From: Bacteroidota bacterium
GTDB taxonomy: Bacteria > Bacteroidota > Bacteroidia > B-17B0 > Aurantibacillaceae
Reading direction: 5' to 3'
Length of the DNA: 64,000 bases
Assembly: GCA_030692515.1 (NCBI GenBank)
Contig: JAUXZS010000020.1
Span: 62,001-126,000 of the forward strand
How positions within the stretch are numbered: position 1 is the stretch's first letter; each line of letters starts with the position of its first letter. A program made the position numbers and the translations under genes. The notes below the pieces were generated by a model. The model made no database searches. It worked only from the letters and a program-made list of their open reading frames with translations, and had not been told where the DNA came from. Shown one piece after another: positions 10,107 through 19,695 of this stretch.

Positions 10107-11471
10107 ATGGAAAAAGTTCATTTAATTGCTATTGGAGGAAGTGCAATGCACAACATGGCATTAGCCCTTCATGAAAAAGGATTTATAGTTTCTGGTAGTG
10201 ATGATGAAATAAACGAACCAAGCAAAAGTCGTTTGGCTAAAGCTGGAATATTACCTGAAAAAATTGGCTGGTTTCCCGAAAAAATTACTTCAGATATAAA
10301 TTCTATAATTCTTGGAATGCATGCACGCGCAGATAATCCAGAATTACTTCGAGCAAAAGAACTAGGTTTAAAAATATATTCTTATCCTGAATATATTTAT
10401 GAAGCAACAAAAAATAAAACCCGAATAGTTATTGGTGGAAGTCATGGTAAAACTACTATTACCGCTATGATTTTACATGTAATGCTTTTTTATAAAATAG
10501 AAACTGATTTTTTAGTTGGGGCTCAATTAGCTGGCTTTGATACCATGGTAAATTTAACAAACACTTCTAAATTTGCAGTAATAGAAGGTGATGAATATTT
10601 AGCTTCACCGATAGACAGACGCCCTAAGTTTCATTTATATAAACCTAACATAGCTATTATTAGCGGTATAGCTTGGGATCATATTAATGTATTTCCCACT
10701 TTCGAAAATTACGTTGAACAGTTTACAAAATTCATTAATTTAATTGAGCCTAAAGGCTATTTAATTTATTGCTCAGAAGATAAAGTTCTTGAAAAAATAT
10801 GTCAGAACGCTACAAACAATGAAATTACCAAAATCCCCTATGCTATTCCAAAAAATGAAATTGAAAATGGAACAACTAATTTATTAGTTAACGAACACAA
10901 AATTCCGTTAGAAATATTTGGTAACCATAACCTTATGAATTTAAATGGAGGTCGTTTAGTCTGCAATACTATCGGAATCTCTGACGAAAAATTTTATGAA
11001 GCCATTAAATCATTTAAAGGTGCGGCAAAAAGATTAGAGTTAGTTTTTAAAAACAAAGATTTTAATTTCTATAAAGACTTTGCCCATTCACCTTCTAAAT
11101 TAAAAGCAACAACCGACGCCGTAAAAAAACAATTCACTAACCGTTATATTTTAGCCTGCATGGAACTGCATACATTTAGTAGTTTAAATGAAGAATTTTT
11201 AAATGAATATAAAGGTTCTATGGATTTAGCAGACGAAGCAATCGTATATTTTAACCCGCACACCATTGCTCACAAAAAACTTAAAGAAATTACGATAGAA
11301 CAAGTAGAGAAAGCTTTTAACCGAAAAAACCTTAAAGTTTTTACGAAAAGTATAGAATTAACCGATTACCTAAAATCAAAAAACTGGGCAAATAAAGTCC
11401 TTTTAATGATGAGCAGTGGTAATTTTGATGGAATAGATTTTAATGGCTTAGCAAAAGAACTAACAGTCTAA
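10107..11471 (+). CDS. mpl: UDP-N-acetylmuramate:L-alanyl-gamma-D-glutamyl-meso-diaminopimelate ligase
   Basis: MEKVHLIAIGGSAMHNMALAL; GGSHGKTTITAMI; EGDEYLASPIDRRPKFHLYKPN; ATG 10107 preferred over 10047. Confidence 0.93.
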   Translation: MEKVHLIAIGGSAMHNMALALHEKGFIVSGSDDEINEPSKSRLAKAGILPEKIGWFPEKITSDINSIILGMHARADNPELLRAKELGLKIYSYPEYIYEATKNKTRIVIGGSHGKTTITAMILHVMLFYKIETDFLVGAQLAGFDTMVNLTNTSKFAVIEGDEYLASPIDRRPKFHLYKPNIAIISGIAWDHINVFPTFENYVEQFTKFINLIEPKGYLIYCSEDKVLEKICQNATNNEITKIPYAIPKNEIENGTTNLLVNEHKIPLEIFGNHNLMNLNGGRLVCNTIGISDEKFYEAIKSFKGAAKRLELVFKNKDFNFYKDFAHSPSKLKATTDAVKKQFTNRYILACMELHTFSSLNEEFLNEYKGSMDLADEAIVYFNPHTIAHKKLKEITIEQVEKAFNRKNLKVFTKSIELTDYLKSKNWANKVLLMMSSGNFDGIDFNGLAKELTV

Positions 11472-11503
11472 TTAATTTAAAATTAATAATTAAACAAAAC
11501 GTA

Positions 11504-11941
11504 ATGGCCAAGCAAGAAAATAATTTAATAGAAAAATATATCGAAAATAATTTTTTTGGTAAATTAATTGGCATGGATTTTAAAATAATTTCAGAAGGCG
11601 TTGTAGATTATTTTCTTACCATTAATAAAAATCACTTAGCAACTCCCAATGCAGCTCACGGCGGAGTTATTTCCTCCTTAATTGATGGGGCTCTTGGTGT
11701 TGCAGGCTTATCATCTGTTTACAAAGAAAATAAAGTTGTAAGTACAATTGAATATAAACTCAACTTTTTAGCGCCAGCATTTTTAAACGACAAATTACTT
11801 GCAAAAGCAAAAGTAGAACAAAAAGGTAATCGCATTTTAATTATTAGTTGTGATGTGTTTTGCTTAAATAGAGAAAATAAATTATTGGCAAAATCTTTAG
11901 GTACTTTTAATGCCTATGATGCAAGCAAAGCTGGATATTAA
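11504..11941 (+). CDS. PaaI-family hotdog thioesterase
   Basis: NAAHGGVISSLIDGALGVA hotdog motif. Confidence 0.9.
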   Translation: MAKQENNLIEKYIENNFFGKLIGMDFKIISEGVVDYFLTINKNHLATPNAAHGGVISSLIDGALGVAGLSSVYKENKVVSTIEYKLNFLAPAFLNDKLLAKAKVEQKGNRILIISCDVFCLNRENKLLAKSLGTFNAYDASKAGY

Positions 11942-11944
11942 AAT

Positions 11945-12358
11945 TTAATTTAAATTTAGTTGCGAAAGTTTAAGTGACATAGTATTTGTTAAGCCAATTA
12001 AAGATTTTTCAGCCATTGCCTTAATAAAAGGATTAAGATCACCCATTAATTCTATTTTACATTCACCTTTTTGATTTGGCTCTCCAATAAAAATAACCTT
12101 CAAACTAAAATTAAATTTAGCTAATCCTTCACTAGAAAATAAAATAAACTCAAAAGGTTTTGCATCAACCTTCTTTATCGTCATAGGAGTAATTCCCTTA
12201 ATATTAAAGGAACACTCTTCCTCTGTAAATTTAAAATTTTCAACTTTGTCTTCAGGTAAAATAGACTGAAAATTTTTAAAATCACTTAAGAATTCAAACA
12301 AACTTTTTAAAGTTGATTGGGTAGAATTTGTATCGCTTAAAATTGTAAAGGCTCCCAC
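11945..12358 (-). CDS. SRPBCC-like protein
   Basis: FEFLSDFKNFQSILP start, START/SRPBCC-like pattern, directly downstream of pyrE. Confidence 0.7.
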   Translation of the reverse strand: MGAFTILSDTNSTQSTLKSLFEFLSDFKNFQSILPEDKVENFKFTEEECSFNIKGITPMTIKKVDAKPFEFILFSSEGLAKFNFSLKVIFIGEPNQKGECKIELMGDLNPFIKAMAEKSLIGLTNTMSLKLSQLNLN

Positions 12359-12367
12359 AGAATTATT

Positions 12368-13021
12368 TTATTTTACTAAAGTTTGTGGCCAAGCCGATGG
12401 ATTAGCTCTCCATTGCTTAAGACTTTCTAAATCTTTATCGTTAATATATTCTTTAGTTAAAGCTGTATTTATTAAGGTATTATAATCAGTTAGTGTTTTT
12501 AAATTACACTTTGCTTTTTTAAAATTTTGCTCTGCTTCATCAAAACCATAAGTAAAAATAGCAGCCATTCCTTTAACAGTGCATCCTTTCTCGCGCAAAG
12601 CTTCCACAGCTTTTAAACTACTTCCACCCGTGCTTATTAAATCTTCAATCACCACAACATTTTGTCCACTTTGTACATCGCCCTCTATCATATTTGTTAG
12701 GCCATGTTTTTTTGCTTCACTTCTAACATAAACAAATGGCAAACCCATTTCTTGTGCAATAAGGGCTCCCATCGCAATTCCACCAGTTGCTACGCCAGCA
12801 ATTACATCAGGTTTTGCAAAATGTTTGTTAATTGTATCAACAAATGTTTGGCGAATAAACGTGCGTATCTGTGGGTAAGAAAGTGTCTTTCTATTATCAC
12901 AATATATTGGAGATTTTATCCCGCTTGCCCATGTAAAGGGATTTTCGGGTTGAAGTTTAACAGCTTTTATTTGTAATAAAAATTCAGCAACTTTATAGGC
13001 TGGGTTATCAAACGAGGTCAT
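12368..13021 (-). CDS. pyrE: Orotate phosphoribosyltransferase
   Basis: PRPP motif VVVIEDLISTGGSSLKAVEALR; GIKSPIYCDNRK. Confidence 0.96.
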   Translation of the reverse strand: MTSFDNPAYKVAEFLLQIKAVKLQPENPFTWASGIKSPIYCDNRKTLSYPQIRTFIRQTFVDTINKHFAKPDVIAGVATGGIAMGALIAQEMGLPFVYVRSEAKKHGLTNMIEGDVQSGQNVVVIEDLISTGGSSLKAVEALREKGCTVKGMAAIFTYGFDEAEQNFKKAKCNLKTLTDYNTLINTALTKEYINDKDLESLKQWRANPSAWPQTLVK

Positions 13022-13025
13022 ACCG

Positions 13026-13033
13026 CAAATTTA
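13026..13033 (-). promoter_or_regulatory. -7 box TAAATTTG, 4 nt before pyrE ATG
   Basis: Minus strand reads TAAATTTG cggt ATG. Confidence 0.6.
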
Positions 13034-13064
13034 GATTTAGTTTTATTCTTAAACACACTTTTTT

Positions 13065-13706
13065 ATGAACAAAAAAATATATTATAATAATAAAATTCTT
13101 GAATTTCCTGAAAGTGAAACTCAATCTTCGCAAAATCAAACAATTAAGATTTATGATGAAGAAAACAAACAAACGTTAAAAATTATTATAGATGATTTTT
13201 TAGACCAAACAAATCAAAACTCCTTCCAAATTTTAAATTATGATTTTGAAACAACACTTGCTTTCTTAAAAAATAATTTTTCATTTATTGAAGCTGCAGG
13301 AGGTTTTATCGAAAAAGAAAATCAGTATTTATTTATTCATAGATTAGGGAAATGGGATCTTCCAAAAGGTAAATTAGAAAAAGGAGAGGCAATTGAAAAT
13401 GCGGCAATAAGAGAATGTGAAGAAGAATGTGGGGTTACAAATTTAAAAATAACAAAAAAATTATCTTCTACATTTCATATTTATCCTTATAAAAAAGGCT
13501 TTGCTATAAAACAAACCTATTGGTTTTATATGATTACCAATCATGCAGAAATACTAAAACCACAAATCGAAGAAAACATTGACGAGGCTAGATGGTTTTC
13601 AGAAAATGAATTAAAAATAACCGTTCTTAACGACACTTATTTAACCATAAAAGATGTGATTATTGAGGCTCTAGACCCTATGAATACTGATAAACTAAAA
13701 ATTTAA
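13065..13706 (+). CDS. NUDIX hydrolase
   Basis: Nudix box GKLEKGEAIENAAIRECEEECG. Confidence 0.95.
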   Translation: MNKKIYYNNKILEFPESETQSSQNQTIKIYDEENKQTLKIIIDDFLDQTNQNSFQILNYDFETTLAFLKNNFSFIEAAGGFIEKENQYLFIHRLGKWDLPKGKLEKGEAIENAAIRECEEECGVTNLKITKKLSSTFHIYPYKKGFAIKQTYWFYMITNHAEILKPQIEENIDEARWFSENELKITVLNDTYLTIKDVIIEALDPMNTDKLKI

Positions 13707-13770
13707 CAAAAATTTGGAGTTTTAGTTAAATTTATTACCTTTATGTATACTAATTCTAGATATAAGTATT

Positions 13771-14049
13771 ATGAATATTTTTGTAAGCAACATCAGCTTT
13801 AAAGTAAGGGAACAGTCTCTGACTGAGTTATTTTCACAATATGGTGAAGTAACAAGCGTAAGAATTATCAAAGACAAAGAAACGCGACGAAGTAAAGGCT
13901 ATGGTTTTGTTGAAATGCCAAATGATGCAGAAGGAAATGCTGCAATTGAAGGCTTAAATGGAACTAATCATCACGAGAGAGACATTGTAGTTGCAGAGGC
14001 AAAAGGAAAAAGAGAAACAGATTCTCAAGCTACCAGCTCTCAAGAATAA
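13771..14049 (+). CDS. RNA-binding protein with one RRM
   Basis: MNIFVSNISFKVREQSL...RSKGYGFVEMPND: RNP2 and RNP1 motifs. Confidence 0.95.
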   Translation: MNIFVSNISFKVREQSLTELFSQYGEVTSVRIIKDKETRRSKGYGFVEMPNDAEGNAAIEGLNGTNHHERDIVVAEAKGKRETDSQATSSQE

Positions 14050-14096
14050 TCTCGCTATAGCTTAAATAAACAAGAAGTATTATAAAATATTTTGAA

Positions 14097-14124
14097 CCCG
14101 AAACAACACGTTTCGGGTTTTTTA
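14097..14124 (+). terminator. Rho-independent terminator after the RRM gene
   Basis: cccgaaac-aacac-gtttcggg 8-bp stem followed by TTTTTT. Confidence 0.85.
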
Positions 14125-14170
14125 TTAATATCTCGTCAATATCTTTCTTTTTACTATCCCATCTCTCTCT

Positions 14171-14178
14171 TATCTTTG
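14171..14178 (+). promoter_or_regulatory. -7 box TATCTTTG for carB
   Basis: TAnnTTTG match 33 nt upstream of ATG 14212, downstream of the terminator. Confidence 0.5.
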
Positions 14179-14211
14179 CAAGAATTTAAACTAAAAAATT
14201 TTCAAAGTACT

Positions 14212-17025
14212 ATGCCAAAAGATACATCACTAAAATCTGTTTTAATTATCGGTTCTGGTCCAATTATTATTGGTCAAGCTTGTGAGTTTGATTACTCAGG
14301 CTCTCAAGCTGCAAAAAGTTTACGAGAAGAAGGAATTGAAGTTACCCTTATTAACTCCAATCCCGCTACTATTATGACTGATAAAGTAACGGCCGATAAT
14401 ATCTATTTATTACCTCTTGAAGTAAAGTCAATCATCAAAATATTAGAAGAAAGAAAAATAGATGCTGTTTTACCAACAATGGGTGGACAAACAGCTCTAA
14501 ATCTAGCTCTAAAATGTGAAGATTTAGGTATTTGGAAAAAATACAATATCCGCATGATTGGCGTGGATGTTGATGCCATTAAAGTTACTGAAGATCGCGA
14601 TTTGTTTCGCATTAGAATGAACGAAATTGGTGTTGGCATGGCTCCAAGCAAAATTGCAAAATCATTTCTAGAAGGAAAAAGTGTAGCGCAAGAATTTGGA
14701 TTCCCTTTAGTTATTCGCCCATCATTTACCCTAGGAGGAAGTGGCGGTTCGGTAGTTTATGAAAAAGAAAATTTTGACGCTTTATTAAACAGAGGTTTAC
14801 AAACCTCTCCAATTCACGAAGTGCTAATTGACAAAGCCGTTTTAGGTTGGAAAGAATTTGAATTAGAATTATTGCGCGATTCAAATGATAACGTTGCTAT
14901 TATTTGTTCAATTGAAAACTTCGACCCAATGGGAGTTCATACGGGAGATAGCATAACCGTTGCGCCTGCAATGACACTTAGTGATTCTACCTACCAAAAA
15001 ATGCGTACAATGGCCATTAAAATGATGCGTAGTATCGGTAATTTTGCGGGAGGTTGTAATGTTCAATTTGCAGTTAGCAATGATGATAAAGAAGATATTA
15101 TTGCCATTGAAATAAATCCAAGAGTTTCTCGATCATCAGCTCTAGCAAGCAAAGCCACTGGATATCCCATTGCTCGTATTGCAAGTAAATTAGCAGTCGG
15201 ATATCACTTAGACGAACTAATTAATGATATTACTAAATCAACTTCTGCTTATTTTGAACCTACATTAGATTATGTAATTGTAAAAATTCCAAGATGGAAC
15301 TTTGATAAATTTAAAGGTTCTAATAGGGAATTAGGTTTTCAAATGAAATCAGTTGGTGAGGTAATGGGTATTGGGCGTAGCTTTCAGGAGGCTTTACAAA
15401 AAGCTTGTCAGAGTTTAGAAATAAAAAGAAATGGTTTAGGGGCTGATGGAAAAGAAATCACAAATCAAGAAGAATTATTAAATGCGCTTAAGCGACCAAG
15501 TTGGAATCGTTTGTTTATGATATATGATGCCATGAAAATTGGCATCTCTATTAAAACCATACAAAAACTCACAAAAATAGATATGTGGTTTTTAGGTCAA
15601 ATTGAAGAATTGATATCACTAGAAAACGAAATTTCAAGACACAACGTTAGCAATATACCTAAAGAATTATTGTATGAAGCAAAACAAAAAGGTTATGCTG
15701 ATAGACAAATTGCTCATCTAATAAAATGCATGGAGAGCGAAATTTACACTAAAAGAAATGATTTAGGTATTAAACGTGTTTTTAAAATGGTTGATACTTG
15801 CGCCGCAGAGTTTGAGGCAAAAACACCCTACTACTACTCTACTTTTGAAGATGAGAATGAAAGTATAAAAACAGACAAAAAGAAAGTGGTTATTTTAGGA
15901 AGTGGTCCAAATCGTATTGGTCAAGGAATAGAATTTGATTATAGTTGCGTGCATGGAGTTCTTGCCGCAAAAGAAATGGGCTACGAAACCATTATGATTA
16001 ACTGCAATCCAGAAACCGTTAGTACTGATTTTAGTACGGCCGACAAGCTATACTTTGAACCGGTTTTCTGGGAACATATTTACGATATTATATTACACGA
16101 AAAGCCAGAGGGAGTGATTGTTCAACTAGGCGGACAAACTGCTTTAAAGCTAGCCGAAAAGCTCGAACGTCACGGTATTAAAATTATTGGAACAGATTTT
16201 AAATCTCTAGATTTAGCAGAAGACCGTGGAAGTTTTTCTAATTTATTAAAAGAAAATAATATTCCTTATCCTCAATTTGGCGTTATTAAAGATGCAGAGG
16301 AAGGAATTGAATTATCAAAAAAATTAGGTTTCCCATTATTAGTTCGTCCTAGTTATGTATTAGGAGGGCAAAGTATGAAAATTGTAATAAACGAAGAAGA
16401 ATTAGAGCAGCATGTTGTAAAATTATTAAATGATTTGCCAGATAATAAAGTATTGCTAGATCATTTCTTAGAAGGAGCAATTGAGGCGGAATCAGATTCT
16501 ATTTGCGATGGTAAAGATGTTTACATAATTGGTATTATGGAACATATTGAGCCTGCCGGAATTCATAGCGGTGATAGTTATGCTGTTTTACCACCTTTTG
16601 ACTTAAGTCCAAATGTTATTAAACAAATTGAAGATTACACTCATAAAATTGCAATAGCTTTAAAAACTGTGGGTTTACTTAACATTCAATTTGCTATAAA
16701 AGACGAAATAGTTTATATTATTGAAGCTAATCCGCGCGCTAGTCGTACTGTGCCATTTATTGCTAAGGCATATGATGAACCTTATGTTAATTATGCAACA
16801 AAAGTAATGTTAGGCGCCAAGTTATCTGAATTTAAATTTAATCCGCGTAAAAAAGGTTATGCTATAAAAGTTCCGGTATTTAGCTACGAAAAATTCCCTG
16901 AAATTCAGAAAGAATTAGGTCCCGAAATGAAAAGCACAGGAGAAGCGATATACTTTATTGATAGCTTACAAGATGAATATTTTCAAAACATTTACAGCGA
17001 AAGAAATCTTTATTTAAGCAAATAA
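14212..17025 (+). CDS. carB: Carbamoyl-phosphate synthase large subunit
   Basis: MPKDTSLKSVLIIGSGPIIIGQACEFDYSGSQA; duplicated ATP-grasp halves; the 14092 start would lie inside the terminator. Confidence 0.96.
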   Translation: MPKDTSLKSVLIIGSGPIIIGQACEFDYSGSQAAKSLREEGIEVTLINSNPATIMTDKVTADNIYLLPLEVKSIIKILEERKIDAVLPTMGGQTALNLALKCEDLGIWKKYNIRMIGVDVDAIKVTEDRDLFRIRMNEIGVGMAPSKIAKSFLEGKSVAQEFGFPLVIRPSFTLGGSGGSVVYEKENFDALLNRGLQTSPIHEVLIDKAVLGWKEFELELLRDSNDNVAIICSIENFDPMGVHTGDSITVAPAMTLSDSTYQKMRTMAIKMMRSIGNFAGGCNVQFAVSNDDKEDIIAIEINPRVSRSSALASKATGYPIARIASKLAVGYHLDELINDITKSTSAYFEPTLDYVIVKIPRWNFDKFKGSNRELGFQMKSVGEVMGIGRSFQEALQKACQSLEIKRNGLGADGKEITNQEELLNALKRPSWNRLFMIYDAMKIGISIKTIQKLTKIDMWFLGQIEELISLENEISRHNVSNIPKELLYEAKQKGYADRQIAHLIKCMESEIYTKRNDLGIKRVFKMVDTCAAEFEAKTPYYYSTFEDENESIKTDKKKVVILGSGPNRIGQGIEFDYSCVHGVLAAKEMGYETIMINCNPETVSTDFSTADKLYFEPVFWEHIYDIILHEKPEGVIVQLGGQTALKLAEKLERHGIKIIGTDFKSLDLAEDRGSFSNLLKENNIPYPQFGVIKDAEEGIELSKKLGFPLLVRPSYVLGGQSMKIVINEEELEQHVVKLLNDLPDNKVLLDHFLEGAIEAESDSICDGKDVYIIGIMEHIEPAGIHSGDSYAVLPPFDLSPNVIKQIEDYTHKIAIALKTVGLLNIQFAIKDEIVYIIEANPRASRTVPFIAKAYDEPYVNYATKVMLGAKLSEFKFNPRKKGYAIKVPVFSYEKFPEIQKELGPEMKSTGEAIYFIDSLQDEYFQNIYSERNLYLSK

Positions 17026-17072
17026 GTAAACTATTTACAAAAAAAATTGTTTACCCTTAAAACAAAAAAAAT

Positions 17073-17645
17073 ATGAAAAAATCATTTTTAAACATTAGCG
17101 GCATTTTTTTAATTACTGCTATAGTAGCCATTTTTTGGGCGGGTACAACAACTAAAACAAACAAAACAATGATTAAAGGAAGCGTTTACGATTTTAAGTT
17201 AAAAACGATTGATGGCGAAGAAATTAGTTTGTCAAAATTTAAAGGCAAAAAATTGCTTTTAGTAAACGTGGCAAGTGAGTGTGGTTATACGCCTCAATAC
17301 AAAAACTTAGAGGCTTTGCATAAGCAATATGGAGATAAATTGGTTTTAATAGGCTTTCCAGCAAATAATTTCGGGAAACAAGAGCCAGGAACAAATGCTG
17401 AAATTAAAAGTTTTTGCACTAAAAATTATGGCGTAACTTTTTTAATGATGGATAAAATAAGTGTTGCTGGAAATGATGCTCATCCTTTATATAAATGGTT
17501 AAGCAATAAAGTAGATAACGGTGTTTGTGAAAATGCACCAAACTGGAATTTTTGTAAATATTTAATTGATGAGAAAGGAACTATTATTAAATTTTTCCCT
17601 AGTAAAGTAGATCCATTAAGTACAGAAATAACCTCTTTACTTTAA
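17073..17645 (+). CDS. Glutathione peroxidase family protein
   Basis: NVASECGYTPQYKNLEALHKQYG...GFPANNFGKQEPG...WNFCKYLID. Confidence 0.94.
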   Translation: MKKSFLNISGIFLITAIVAIFWAGTTTKTNKTMIKGSVYDFKLKTIDGEEISLSKFKGKKLLLVNVASECGYTPQYKNLEALHKQYGDKLVLIGFPANNFGKQEPGTNAEIKSFCTKNYGVTFLMMDKISVAGNDAHPLYKWLSNKVDNGVCENAPNWNFCKYLIDEKGTIIKFFPSKVDPLSTEITSLL

Positions 17646-17717
17646 AAGTAATTTTGGTTTTATTTTAAAATAATTTCTCTCGTTTATTTATATTTTTCTT
17701 TTTAAATCAAAACAATT

Positions 17718-18911
17718 ATGAAAAAAACCATTATCTCTACTTTGATATTACTTAGTTTTTCAACTTTTAGTCAAACTAAGCAAATTGTATTTGAAACTTG
17801 TAATTTTGAATCTGTTTTGAAAAAGGCTCAAAAAGAAAATAAGCTTGTATTTATTGATGCTTTTACTACCTGGTGCGGGCCTTGCAAAAAAATGTCGAAA
17901 GAAATATTTACAAATGATTCGGTAGCTAATTTTTTTAATCAAAAATTCATTAATTATAAATTTGATATGGAAAAAGGCGAAGGAATTGAATTCGCTAAAA
18001 AATATCAAGTACAATGTTACCCCAACTTACTAGTCTTAGATAGCAAAGGTAATATTATGCACAGAGGCGCTGGCTATATGAAGGCTGAAGATTTTATTGT
18101 TTTTGCGAAGACGAGTTTCTCGAGTGATGAAAATTTTATTTCTAAAAAAAACTATTTTGAAAACACTAATCTCACTCAAAAAACACTTTTAGATTATATT
18201 TCTTTAATGGAAGGTGCTTGCTTAAATCCTTCTGAAATTGTTGCAAAATATCTTAAATCGGTGAAAGAAGAAGAGCTATCAAACGAAACTAACTGGTCTT
18301 TGATAAGAGACAATATCACTGACCTTAATTCGAGAGAAATAAAATATTTAATTAAAAATCACCGAGAATTTGAATTAAAATATAATGTTCAAGTTGAAGA
18401 TAAAATTTCAAATTTAGGATTAATGAATTTTTCAGATTATTTAAAAGCAAAAGAATTAGATAAAAGAGCATTTGAAAAATCTAAGCAAGACTTTTTAAAA
18501 TTAAACTGGCCTTATAGTGAAAGAATAATTTTTGAAACCGAACTGCGTTTAAATAAACGTTTTAATAAACCAGGTTATTTTGAAATGGCATCAAAACCAG
18601 AATTCATTACTTATAATACAAAAAACGCAAACGCTCTAAACTCTATGGCTTGGACTTTTTATGAAGAGGTTACAGACAAAAAACAATTGGAGGCTGCATG
18701 TAAAATGGCTAAACATGCTTGTGAGCTAGAGAATACTTATGCGAATTTAGATACTTATGCTGCCGTATTATTTAAAGTAGGAAATTATAAAGATGCGGAA
18801 ATTCAAGCAGAAAAAGCGATTGAAAGAGCAAAAATACATTCAACCAGTTCGGACGATTACAAAGAAACAACTGATTTACTAAAAAAAATAAAGGCAAAAC
18901 TAAAGGGTTAA
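17718..18911 (+). CDS. Thioredoxin-family protein with C-terminal helical region
   Basis: FIDAFTTWCGPCKKMSKEIF. Confidence 0.9.
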   Translation: MKKTIISTLILLSFSTFSQTKQIVFETCNFESVLKKAQKENKLVFIDAFTTWCGPCKKMSKEIFTNDSVANFFNQKFINYKFDMEKGEGIEFAKKYQVQCYPNLLVLDSKGNIMHRGAGYMKAEDFIVFAKTSFSSDENFISKKNYFENTNLTQKTLLDYISLMEGACLNPSEIVAKYLKSVKEEELSNETNWSLIRDNITDLNSREIKYLIKNHREFELKYNVQVEDKISNLGLMNFSDYLKAKELDKRAFEKSKQDFLKLNWPYSERIIFETELRLNKRFNKPGYFEMASKPEFITYNTKNANALNSMAWTFYEEVTDKKQLEAACKMAKHACELENTYANLDTYAAVLFKVGNYKDAEIQAEKAIERAKIHSTSSDDYKETTDLLKKIKAKLKG

Positions 18912-18918
18912 ATAGGAT

Positions 18919-19614
18919 TTAACTTAAAAGAGACGCTGCCTGACAAACAAACAGCCCGGCCGTTTCTGTCCTTAAACGATTTTCGCTAATACTAAGCGCT
19001 TTAAAATTATTTTTTAAGGCCAAATCCACTTCTTCTTTTGAGAAATCACCTTCGGGACCAATTAAAATTAAAGTAGACTTATTTTTAAAATCTAAATCTT
19101 TTATATTTTCTTTTTCAGTGTTATAACAATGAGCAATAAAATTTTGCTCGCCTTTATGAGAAACTATAATTTCCTTAAAAGACAAAAGACCATTTATTTT
19201 TGGTAAATAAGCTTGCAAACTTTGTTTGACTGCGCTTTCAATAATTTTTGTAATTCTATCAATTTTAATAACTGTTCTTTCAGAATTCTGACAAGAAATA
19301 AAACTAATTTCATCAATCCCAATTTCAACCGCTTTTTCAATCATCCACTCTATTCTATCAATTTGTTTTGTAGGCGCAATTGCTAAATGCAAATAATAAT
19401 TTCTTTTAGCTTGTAATATTGGTCCGGATATTATTTTAGCAGTGCACTTTTTATCAGAAACTATCTCTAAAATTCCTTGATAAAAATTACCAACACCATC
19501 AATCAATTGAATTTCATCTCCGGCTTTTTTGCGTAGTACTTTTGCACAATGCCAGCTTTCTTCACTAGTAAGAATTCCAATTTGATCATTAACAGAAGCA
19601 ATAAAAACATTCAT
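18919..19614 (-). CDS. rsmE: 16S rRNA (uracil(1498)-N(3))-methyltransferase
   Basis: LIGPEGDFSKEEVDLAL...LSISENRLRTETAGL. Confidence 0.94.
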   Translation of the reverse strand: MNVFIASVNDQIGILTSEESWHCAKVLRKKAGDEIQLIDGVGNFYQGILEIVSDKKCTAKIISGPILQAKRNYYLHLAIAPTKQIDRIEWMIEKAVEIGIDEISFISCQNSERTVIKIDRITKIIESAVKQSLQAYLPKINGLLSFKEIIVSHKGEQNFIAHCYNTEKENIKDLDFKNKSTLILIGPEGDFSKEEVDLALKNNFKALSISENRLRTETAGLFVCQAASLLS

Positions 19615-19664
19615 TTCATAAAAATAAGTAAATAAGTTTTAACAGTTAGAAAAGTATATTTTTT

Positions 19665-19672
19665 TATCTTTG
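19665..19672 (+). promoter_or_regulatory. -7 box TATCTTTG
   Basis: TAnnTTTG match 23 nt upstream of ATG 19696. Confidence 0.45.
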
Positions 19673-19695
19673 TTTAAAATACAAAAAAAATAATT

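Noticed and set aside
17027-17053. gtaaac...gtttac inverted repeat after carB as terminator
   Set aside because: Stem only 6 bp, A-rich loop, no T-run; not convincing.
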